Assembly (NCBI GenBank): GCA_903930195.1
Contig: CAIYXH010000210.1
Location: forward strand, 1 to 9,202
From: an uncultured Actinomycetes bacterium
GTDB lineage: Bacteria > Actinomycetota > Thermoleophilia > Gaiellales > Gaiellaceae
Direction of reading: 5' to 3'
DNA: 9,202 nt
The notes beneath the pieces were generated by a model that was not told the origin of the DNA, ran no database searches, and saw only the letters and a list, made by a program, of their open reading frames with translations. A program made the translations under genes and the position numbers. Below, in pieces: positions 1-6,369 of this stretch. Each line of letters begins with the position of its first letter. The first letter of the stretch is position 1.

Positions 1-3000
1 AGCCATCGGAACGGCGACAACCACGACGTCGTTCGACGTTGCCGCAATCACGGTGGCGGCATTCGTGAAAAAGACCAAGTTCATCGTCTCGGCCTTGTTA
101 TAGAATAGGCCGCTGAAGGCGGCAACGCCGTTGACGAACGTCGCGGTCGTGACGCCGAGCGCGCCGGTCGAGTCGGTGATCGGCGCCGTGCCGTCGAAGG
201 AGACCTGATGGCCCGACGCGTCGTAGGCGACGACCTGGAAGCTGAACGACTGGCCGACGGCGAACGTCGCGCCGGCCGTGAGACCCGACGAGGTGAAGTG
301 ATCGACGTGGGGCTCGAGCGCGATCGTCTGCGTCTGGTGCACCGCCTGGTACTGGAAGGTCGCGGCCTGGTCGGCGTCGACGACACAGCTCCCCTTGCCG
401 GTGAACGAGACCTTGCCGCTCACGATCGCGCAGGCGCCTGCGGTGCTCGACCCGTCGATCGAGACGGTGACCGGAATCCCAGATGCGCCGGTCGCGGTCG
501 TGTAGGCGTACGTCCCACCGGTCGCTCCGGTGGACGGGGCGGTCGAGGTGAAGGAGCCGGTGCCGGCCGGCAGCGCGAGTGTGAAGACATCGGTGCGGTC
601 CTTCTCGAGGCCGGTCACGAGATCCTTGGCCTCGGCGCCGGTGCCGTAGTAGTCGACCGACCCGTCGTCCTCGAGCAGCGTGACCGGGGTGCCGTTCGTC
701 AGCGGGTCGGGAACCGAGACAATGCCCTCCCACGAGCCACCCTCGGGCGTCGGGAGCACGGTGTTCGTGAGCACCGGCTGATCGGCGGTGTTGCCGTCCC
801 AGGTGTAGAGGTACTGGCTGCCGCCGGTGGGGGCGGCCGGGACGCCTTCGTAGGAGCCGGCGACGACGAGGTATTGGTCGTCGGCGTTCTTGCGAATCTC
901 GCGGATGCCGAGCACCGAGGCGTCGCCGTTCCCGTTGACGTAGCCGGCCGGCGTGAGGTTCCACTCGAGCGGCGCGCCGAAGCTCGCGCTGCCGGTCGTG
1001 CCGCTCGTGCTGATCAGGCTGGCGGCGTTCGTCAGCGGGACGACGAGCGCGTCCGTGCGATTCGAGGTCGGGACGATCGGGGCGCGGAAGCCGAGGTAGA
1101 GCGTGTTCGAGCTGCCGGCCGCGAACTCGAGGCCCTCGACGTTGAAGCCGTTGACCTCCTTGGGGATCTGGCCCGACGCCGAGCCGGCGGCGAAGCCGAG
1201 CTGATTGCCATTCGCCTGATCCCAGGTGATGAGGTCGCTGCGGAGGTTCTTGTAGTAGCCGGCGAACGTCAGCGTCGCGGAGGCGCCGGAGCCGCTGAGC
1301 GTCGTCGCGAAGAGGATCGCCCGGTCGGGCTCGAGCTTGCCGGTCTTGCTGTTGCCCATCGAGCCGAGCCAGTAGATGGTGTTGCCCTTGCGCGCGGCAG
1401 CCTCGATGTCCATTTCGTCGTCGCCCACGATGCCCATCTGCGTGGTGAAGTCCCAGGTCCGGACGGGCTGGCCGGACGTGCCCGTCTTGTAGAGGGCGAG
1501 CGCGTCGAACTCGTCGTCGCCGACAATCATGTAGCCGCCGCCGACGTCCACGGCGGTCGACGAGTCGGAGCCGCTGCCGTACAGGAAGCTCGTGTTGCTA
1601 TCGGGTGCGGCGGCCGAGACGCCGTACTGGAGCGTCGTCGTCGCGGAGCGGCCGTCAGGCGCCGAGACCGTGATCGTGATGATCGCGAGACCGACCGTGG
1701 TGCCGCTCGTATCGAACGTGAGCGTCCGCGTCGCGCCCGTGCCGCTCACGGTGGCGGTCGCAACCGCAGGCGTGTCCGACGACGTCGTGACGGTGAGCTG
1801 GCCCGGCGTGTAGACGCCGCTCGGATCGGCGACGGTCGCCGTCGTGGTCGTCGGGACGTAGGAGTCACCGATGGAGCGGCTGAAGGCGTTCCCGGCGAGC
1901 GTCACGGTGGGCGAGACCGGCGGCGGCGGTGGGGGTGGCGGTGTGGTCGTGATGGTCTGACCACTCGGAGCAAAGGCGACGCCCTTGTACGCGGTGTGCG
2001 TCGGCGCGGTCGCGACCGTGGTGAACGAGCCTGTGATCGTGTTCCCGAAGCCACTCGAGTCGGTCAGCGCGAGCAGCTGGTTGCCGCCCGTGCCGCCGTC
2101 GATCGTCGTCGCGTAGAGCTGCACGCCGCCGCTTTCGACCTGTCCCGCAAGACCTTCGAGGCCGACGGTCGAACCGGCGGAGACGTTCCCCTTCGCCGTC
2201 CACGTCGACCCGATCAGCGCGTACTTGAAGATCCCGCCGTTCGTGCCGTCGGCGATGTACGCCGTATCGATTGCGCTGCCGGTCGAGCCGGTGTGCAGCA
2301 GGACGATGCCGTACGGGTCGCTCTCCGTCGAGATCGTCGTGTTCGTGCTGTTCGGCGCGGTCGGAAGCCCGCTGCCGAGCTCGAATACCCCGGGGCCCGG
2401 TGTCTTGCTCGTGCTGTAGTAGAGGTTGCCACCGGCGATCACGACGACCCGCGATTGCTTGGGCGCAGAGGTCTCCAACCCGGTCGACGTCGTGGCGCCG
2501 AGCGCCGAGGCGTAGACGACCCCTGCGTTCTTGTCCGAGCCTCCGGTGACGCTGCCGCCGTCGCCGGAGGCCCAGAAGTGCTGACCGTTGTCGGTGACGA
2601 CACCCCGGAAGTTGCTCGTGCTGAAGGCGTCGGTGAGCGCGGTCGACGTATCGACCGCGCCGGTGCCGCTGATGCGCGCGATCACGCGCGGCGCCGCGGT
2701 GCTCGTGGTGCCGCCGACAGAGACGGTCCCGACGGTGGCGTCGTAGCCGCCGAGGGTGAGGTAGTTGCCGTCGCTCGAGAGGGCGAGGTTGCTCTCCGAG
2801 CTTGCCGAGCCGCTCTCGGTGAGCGCGTGCTGCGTCCCCGAGTCGGTCGTCGGGAGCGCGATCGACGTGCCCAGGTTCGCCGTCGTACCGTTCCAACCCA
2901 CAGGCTGGATGAAGGCGGGCGTCGCGGAGCTCGTGAGCCCGCTGTTGCCGACGCTGCCGACCTGCACCACGTCGATCAGGTCACCCGAACCGGCCGCCGA

Positions 3001-3102
3001 TGTTGCCGGAGCGCCGATCCCGACGACGACAAAGAGGATGAAGGAGGCAGCGACGGCAAGCGTCGTCAGACCGGTGCGGCGGTGTGCCCTCGTCACGTCC
3101 AC
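1..3102 (-). CDS. Large secreted multidomain protein with a DUF3616-like domain and Ig-like repeats (partial, C-terminus beyond left edge)
   Basis: An open frame of 1034 codons runs from a GTG at 3102 to the left edge with no stop. Seen in the translation: basic N-terminus (RAHRR, 5-9), hydrophobic core about 12-31 and likely signal-peptidase site after residue 36 (ATSA). Residues about 40-385 are rich in Ser, Thr, Gly and Asn with repeated short beta-strand patterns, probably a beta-propeller. Eight prolines follow (388-395), then an Ig/cadherin-like segment (396-500). Residues about 501-730 resemble DUF3616: GDDEF at 528-532, GDDEMDIEAA at 560-569, YWLGSMGNSKTGK at 577-589, NVEGLEF at 654-660 and LYLGFRAP at 668-675. 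Residues about 851-930 form an Ig-like repeat with Cys891 and Cys906, a type common in actinobacterial surface proteins; another beta-rich domain follows. The GTG at 3096 is an alternative start. Export is well supported. The function is unknown, and any cell-wall anchor would lie outside the window. The neighbouring murJ gives no functional clue. Confidence 0.85.
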   Translation of the reverse strand, partial: MDVTRAHRRTGLTTLAVAASFILFVVVGIGAPATSAAGSGDLIDVVQVGSVGNSGLTSSATPAFIQPVGWNGTTANLGTSIALPTTDSGTQHALTESGSASSESNLALSSDGNYLTLGGYDATVGTVSVGGTTSTAAPRVIARISGTGAVDTSTALTDAFSTSNFRGVVTDNGQHFWASGDGGSVTGGSDKNAGVVYASALGATTSTGLETSAPKQSRVVVIAGGNLYYSTSKTPGPGVFELGSGLPTAPNSTNTTISTESDPYGIVLLHTGSTGSAIDTAYIADGTNGGIFKYALIGSTWTAKGNVSAGSTVGLEGLAGQVESGGVQLYATTIDGGTGGNQLLALTDSSGFGNTITGSFTTVATAPTHTAYKGVAFAPSGQTITTTPPPPPPPPVSPTVTLAGNAFSRSIGDSYVPTTTTATVADPSGVYTPGQLTVTTSSDTPAVATATVSGTGATRTLTFDTSGTTVGLAIITITVSAPDGRSATTTLQYGVSAAAPDSNTSFLYGSGSDSSTAVDVGGGYMIVGDDEFDALALYKTGTSGQPVRTWDFTTQMGIVGDDEMDIEAAARKGNTIYWLGSMGNSKTGKLEPDRAILFATTLSGSGASATLTFAGYYKNLRSDLITWDQANGNQLGFAAGSASGQIPKEVNGFNVEGLEFAAGSSNTLYLGFRAPIVPTSNRTDALVVPLTNAASLISTSGTTGSASFGAPLEWNLTPAGYVNGNGDASVLGIREIRKNADDQYLVVAGSYEGVPAAPTGGSQYLYTWDGNTADQPVLTNTVLPTPEGGSWEGIVSVPDPLTNGTPVTLLEDDGSVDYYGTGAEAKDLVTGLEKDRTDVFTLALPAGTGSFTSTAPSTGATGGTYAYTTATGASGIPVTVSIDGSSTAGACAIVSGKVSFTGKGSCVVDADQAATFQYQAVHQTQTIALEPHVDHFTSSGLTAGATFAVGQSFSFQVVAYDASGHQVSFDGTAPITDSTGALGVTTATFVNGVAAFSGLFYNKAETMNLVFFTNAATVIAATSNDVVVVAVPMA

Positions 3103-3153
3103 GAACCTACGGGTGACGAGAGCTCGCCGGGTTGCAGGTCAGTGACGTCGGGA

Positions 3154-3159
3154 TGTCAA
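3154..3159 (-). promoter_or_regulatory. Possible promoter -35 box for the large secreted protein gene
   Basis: On the minus strand a perfect TTGACA lies 6 bp after the murJ stop and about 50 bp before the GTG at 3102. The best -10 at 17-bp spacing is only TGCAAC (3136-3131), a poor match. A separate TAGGTT (3109-3104) fits the actinobacterial TANNNT -10 pattern and sits 7 nt before the alternative GTG at 3096, which would allow a leaderless start. Either way, the 62-bp gap suggests that this gene has its own promoter and is not strictly co-transcribed with murJ. Confidence 0.35.
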
Positions 3160-3164
3160 TGTGG

Positions 3165-4985
3165 TTACACCCCGCGGAGGCGTGAACGGAGAGCCAGCAC
3201 GAGCTCCAGCTCGCGGATTCCGAGCCGCCGGCAGGCCCAGACGTACGCCCGCGCCGCAAGCGCGAGCGCCGGCGCGAGCGAGACGACCTGCGCGACGAGC
3301 GAGCGGCCGAGCAGGTGGTCGATCGGCCACCAGACGACGTAGGCGACAACGGCAACGACGGCGGAGGCGGCGACGATCCGGAGGACGACCGTCAGCGTCC
3401 GTGCGCCGTCGATCCCCCCGATGCGCGGGACGAGCAGCATCAGCAGGGCGATCGTCCCGGCGATGTTCACGATCGCCGTCGAGAGCGGGATCCCCCACGC
3501 CCCGACGCGATAGAAGATCCCGTCGAGGGCGGCGTTCAGGGCGAGGTTGCCGAGCGCGACCGCGGTCGGGATCCAGTTCATCTGCAGCGAGAAGAACGCG
3601 CGGTTCAGGAGCAGCATCGCGCCGTTGAAGAAGAGGCCTGCGCTGAAGGCGGCAAGGCACGCAGCGGTGACGGGCGTCGCGAGCGGCTTCCAGTGGCCGT
3701 GCTGGTAGAGGATCCGCACGATCGGCTCGGCGAGCACGGCGCTCACGGCGGCAGCGGGCAGGAGCAGGAACGCGATCTGCCGCAGCCCCCGCGCGACCGT
3801 CTCGCGGAAGCCGTCCATGTCGCCGCGGGCCGCGAGGCGCGAGAGCGACGGGAAGAGCACGGTCGCGATCGCGACCGAGAACATCCCCTGCGGGAGCATG
3901 TAGATCAAGAAGGCCTTCTGGATCGCGGTCGGGGCGAGGTTCGCGTTGATCAGGCGCGAGGCGAAGATCGTGTCGATCACCGCGTTGACGTTGATCAGCC
4001 CGAGCCCGAGCGTCACCGGGATCATCAACTTGAACGTGCGCGCGACGAGCGGGTCGCGCCAGTCGATCACGATCCGCAGGCGCTCCTCGCCGTTCTCGAG
4101 GCCGCGCAGCCACGGGAGCGGCAGCAGCACCTGGATCACCGTCGCGACGAGGATCGCGATCGCGTAGACGTAGAGCTTCCCGTCGGCCCCGTGCTCCTGT
4201 GGCACGCCGATCACGAGGCCGATGATGATCGCGAGGTTCCAGAAGACCGGCGAGAGCGCCGGCACGGTGAAGTGGTCGTAGGTGTTGAGGATCCCGACGA
4301 CGATCCCGGAGACGCCGAGCAGCGCAACGATCGGGAAGAGGACGCGCGAGAGGCCGATCGCGAGCGCGCGGTGGCCGCCCGGGTTGCCGAAGATGCCGAT
4401 GACCCACGGCGCGATCAGGATGAAGAACGCGGTGAGGGCCGTGAGGCCGAGCAGCATCAGCCAGAAGAGGCTCGACGCGACGCGCCAGGCGCGCTTGCGG
4501 TCGCCGCTCTCGACGAGCTCGCTGAAGACGGGGACGAAGGCCGACGAGAGCGCCGCGTCGGCGACGAGAGCGCGCACGAGGTTCGGCACCTGGAAGGCGA
4601 CCGTGAAGGCGTTGATCCGGCCCGTCGCGCCGAAGTAGTAGGCGGCGACGACCTCGCGAACGAGGCCGAGGACACGGGAGAGCCCGGTGGCGAGCGAGAA
4701 GATCGCGGTCGAGACAGCGAGGCGCGGGCGACCGTGCTCGCGGTAGCTCGAGGTCTCGACGGTGACGTCTTCGGCCGAGGGCGCATCGGCCGGCAGCGTC
4801 GAGGCCGCCTGTGGCGTGGCGGGGCGCTCGCGGCGGCGAGGCGGCGCGGGGGCTTCGGGCTGCCCCGGTGTGGGTTGCCGCGGTGCGGCGTCGTCGCCCC
4901 AGGCGGGGTGGCCCTGCTTGCGGCGCTTGGCGTTCCGGGCGGCGAGCCGTTCTGCTCGCTCTTGTGCGCGTTGCTCGTCGTCCAC
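3165..4985 (-). CDS. murJ: MurJ/MviN-family lipid II flippase with long N-terminal extension
   Basis: The 606-residue polytopic membrane protein matches the MurJ (MviN) branch of the MOP exporter superfamily, which flips lipid II across the cytoplasmic membrane for peptidoglycan synthesis. The family signature is clear near the first helices: SRVLGLVRE (103-111), INAFTVAFQVPNLVRAL (124-140) and SSAFVPVFSEL (147-157). By eye, Arg104, Arg110 and Arg138 align with the arginines known to be essential in the E. coli protein (R18, R24, R52). About a dozen or more hydrophobic segments follow up to residue about 590. Residues 1-88 are an additional charged, then Pro/Ala-rich cytoplasmic tail, so the protein is longer than the usual 500-550 residues. 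The GTG start at 4985 was chosen because the reading frame and a likely -10 box fit it; no Shine-Dalgarno is visible. It ends in TAA at 3165, 62 bp before the secreted-protein gene. It is divergent from rpsT. Confidence 0.95.
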   Translation of the reverse strand: MDDEQRAQERAERLAARNAKRRKQGHPAWGDDAAPRQPTPGQPEAPAPPRRRERPATPQAASTLPADAPSAEDVTVETSSYREHGRPRLAVSTAIFSLATGLSRVLGLVREVVAAYYFGATGRINAFTVAFQVPNLVRALVADAALSSAFVPVFSELVESGDRKRAWRVASSLFWLMLLGLTALTAFFILIAPWVIGIFGNPGGHRALAIGLSRVLFPIVALLGVSGIVVGILNTYDHFTVPALSPVFWNLAIIIGLVIGVPQEHGADGKLYVYAIAILVATVIQVLLPLPWLRGLENGEERLRIVIDWRDPLVARTFKLMIPVTLGLGLINVNAVIDTIFASRLINANLAPTAIQKAFLIYMLPQGMFSVAIATVLFPSLSRLAARGDMDGFRETVARGLRQIAFLLLPAAAVSAVLAEPIVRILYQHGHWKPLATPVTAACLAAFSAGLFFNGAMLLLNRAFFSLQMNWIPTAVALGNLALNAALDGIFYRVGAWGIPLSTAIVNIAGTIALLMLLVPRIGGIDGARTLTVVLRIVAASAVVAVVAYVVWWPIDHLLGRSLVAQVVSLAPALALAARAYVWACRRLGIRELELVLALRSRLRGV

Positions 4986-4991
4986 CGGAAG

Positions 4992-4997
4992 AGCATA
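4992..4997 (-). promoter_or_regulatory. Candidate -10 box for leaderless murJ transcription
   Basis: On the minus strand TATGCT fits the actinobacterial TANNNT -10 pattern. It ends 6 nt before the GTG at 4985, which would put the transcription start at or next to the first base of the start codon. No convincing -35 box is visible at 17 bp, and no Shine-Dalgarno lies at a usable distance (the nearest GAGGA is 20 nt away). A leaderless message is an inference. Confidence 0.35.
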
Positions 4998-5031
4998 GGG
5001 AGGGGTCCTCTCGGCGCTCGCTGCGGCTTGC

Positions 5032-5037
5032 TACCAT
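5032..5037 (+). promoter_or_regulatory. Possible -10 box of the rpsT promoter
   Basis: TACCAT, preceded by TTGC, is the best plus-strand -10-like hexamer in the 101-bp gap between murJ and rpsT. It would start transcription near 5044 and give a leader of about 43 nt. No clear -35 hexamer is present, so the call is weak. Confidence 0.25.
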
Positions 5038-5044
5038 CTTCCGG

Positions 5045-5066
5045 CCCGCAGGACGCGGGTCTTTCT
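5045..5066 (+). promoter_or_regulatory. GC hairpin plus T-rich run in the rpsT leader
   Basis: CCCGC (5045-5049) pairs perfectly with GCGGG (5055-5059) around the loop AGGAC and is followed directly by TCTTTCT (5060-5066). A G-U pair (5044/5060) can extend the stem. It lies 20-42 nt before the rpsT ATG, so it is probably in the 5' leader. It may act as a weak attenuator, a 5'-end stabilising hairpin or part of an S20 autoregulatory site. The structure is seen; the role is inferred. Confidence 0.35.
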
Positions 5067-5086
5067 ACGCGAGGACAGACAGGATC

Positions 5087-5356
5087 ATGGCGAACATCAC
5101 CCAGCAGAAGAAGCGCATTCGTACCGCCGAAGCCGAGCGGGTCGAGAACCTGCGCTATCGCTCGACGATCAAGACCCTGACGAAGCGGCTCGCGACCACG
5201 GTCGAGAGCGGCGACGCTGCCTCGATCGACACCGAGCATCGCAACCTCGCGAAGCTGATCGACCGGGCCGTCACCCGCGGTGCGCTCCACAAGAACACCG
5301 CTGCCCGCAAGAAGTCCCAGGCTGCCCGCCTCGCGGCGAGCGTCTCGAACTCCTAG
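5087..5356 (+). CDS. rpsT: 30S ribosomal protein S20
   Basis: This 89-residue, very basic, helix-forming protein is typical of S20, which binds 16S rRNA in the body of the small subunit. It begins MANITQQKKRIRTAEAERV, and the family-typical C-terminal segment ALHKNTAARKKSQAARLA spans residues 66-83. Length and composition match the family (about 85-90 residues). The ATG at 5087 is preceded by a purine-rich GAGGA at 5071-5075, 11 nt away, and by AGGA closer in. The open frame extends further upstream, but only this start gives the conserved N-terminus. It is the only plus-strand gene, divergent from murJ and convergent with holA (20 bp between stops). The next in-frame stop is only 24 nt downstream. 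Confidence 0.97.
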   Translation: MANITQQKKRIRTAEAERVENLRYRSTIKTLTKRLATTVESGDAASIDTEHRNLAKLIDRAVTRGALHKNTAARKKSQAARLAASVSNS

Positions 5357-5376
5357 CCGGTCTTCCCTTCGAGCTT

Positions 5377-6369
5377 CTAGCCGCGCCCGTGCGCCGGCTT
5401 CGTCACGCGCGGCTGCGTGATCTGGATCAGCGTGCGCTCGAGCTCGAGATCGTTTGCGAGCCGTGAGCCGCCCTTGAGCGCGTAGTCGAGCCGCGCGAGG
5501 CTGACGGTGACGTCGCGGAGTTCGTCGACCGAGTAGTTCCGGGCCTGCGCGTAGAGCTTGCCGGTGTAGAAGGGGTGCTGCTTGAGCTTCGTCGCAGCGT
5601 CCTTTGCCGAGATGCCCTGCGCTTCGAGCGACTGGCACTGGCGGATGCGGGCGACGTGGCTCGTGAGGATGCCGACGACGCGCGGGATCGTCTTCGAGCG
5701 TGGGTCCCCGGTGCGCTCGAGGAGCGACTCGGAGGCGCGGAGGACGCCGTGCACGTCACGTGCTCCCCAGGCGTCGGTGAGCGCGAAGTTGGTGGTGCCG
5801 GCACGCGCGGCGACGAGCCGCTCGACGTCGGCGGCGGTGATCTTGTCGCCGGCGGCCCAGGTGGCGAGCTTGTCGATCTCGCCGGAGAGCTCGTAGAGGT
5901 TCTCGCCGAGGAGCTCGACGAGCGCACGCGCTCCTTCGGGCTCGACCGAGGTGCCGTGCAGCGCGAACTGCTCGCCGATCCACTTCCGCAGGCCCCGTTG
6001 GGGGACGTCGAAGAGCAGGAGGTCGCCCACGCTCGCGACGGCCTTCGCGATCGGTGCGTCCTTCTTCAGCTCACCGCCGATGAGCGCGAGCGTCGTCCCG
6101 GGCAGCGGCAGCTTCAGATACGCGGCGACCGCCTTCGCGTCGTCGGCCTTCCAGGCCTCGACCTCGTCGACGACGATCAGCCGTCCGTCACCGGCGAAGA
6201 GGCCCATCGCGTTGCAGGCGGCGACGGCGTCCTCCCCGCTCGCCTCCTTCGCGTTCAGCGTCTCGAGCGCACCCGAGTCGAAGCGGTTGCGGAGCCGGTC
6301 GAGCGCCCGGTCGATCTTCGGCCGGTCGGTGCCGGCGAGGAGATAGGCGGGCTTCAGCTCGTCTGCCAT
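5377..6369 (-). CDS. holA: DNA polymerase III delta subunit (clamp-loader)
   Basis: This 330-residue protein has the size and pattern of HolA, the clamp-loader subunit that opens the beta sliding clamp during replication. Visible features are the N-terminal strand PAYLLAGTD (7-15), the AAA-like core strands LIVVDEVEAW (64-73) and TLALIGGEL (93-101), the helical segment GENLYELSGEIDKLATWA (155-172), and the C-terminal domain segments IPRVVGILTSHVARI (228-242), LARLDYALKGG (291-301) and LELERTLIQI (308-317). It is the lid-type AAA+ relative that lacks a functional ATP-binding site, so no Walker A motif is expected. The ATG at 6369 overlaps the end of comEC by 16 nt, suggesting translational coupling; no strong Shine-Dalgarno is seen. 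It ends with TAG at 5377, facing rpsT. Gene order comEC-holA-rpsT supports the call. Confidence 0.94.
   Translation of the reverse strand: MADELKPAYLLAGTDRPKIDRALDRLRNRFDSGALETLNAKEASGEDAVAACNAMGLFAGDGRLIVVDEVEAWKADDAKAVAAYLKLPLPGTTLALIGGELKKDAPIAKAVASVGDLLLFDVPQRGLRKWIGEQFALHGTSVEPEGARALVELLGENLYELSGEIDKLATWAAGDKITAADVERLVAARAGTTNFALTDAWGARDVHGVLRASESLLERTGDPRSKTIPRVVGILTSHVARIRQCQSLEAQGISAKDAATKLKQHPFYTGKLYAQARNYSVDELRDVTVSLARLDYALKGGSRLANDLELERTLIQITQPRVTKPAHGRG

Noticed and set aside
208..3342. Plus-strand open frame of 1044 codons antisense to the large secreted protein
   Set aside because: It reads as low-complexity Arg/Gly/Ala/Asp-rich protein, the usual mirror of a GC-rich coding strand. 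The minus-strand frame gives a signal peptide and recognisable domains.
3139..5037. Minus-strand 632-codon frame overlapping murJ in another register
   Set aside because: Its Arg/Ala/Pro-rich composition has no domain pattern and it is an out-of-frame reading of murJ.
3315..5180. Plus-strand 621-codon open frame across murJ and into rpsT
   Set aside because: It is highly charged Arg/Asp/Glu-rich antisense shadow of murJ. The opposite strand encodes an unmistakable membrane flippase.
5357..5410. Intrinsic terminator between rpsT and holA
   Set aside because: Only a weak GCCG/CGGC pairing exists there and no T run follows on either strand.
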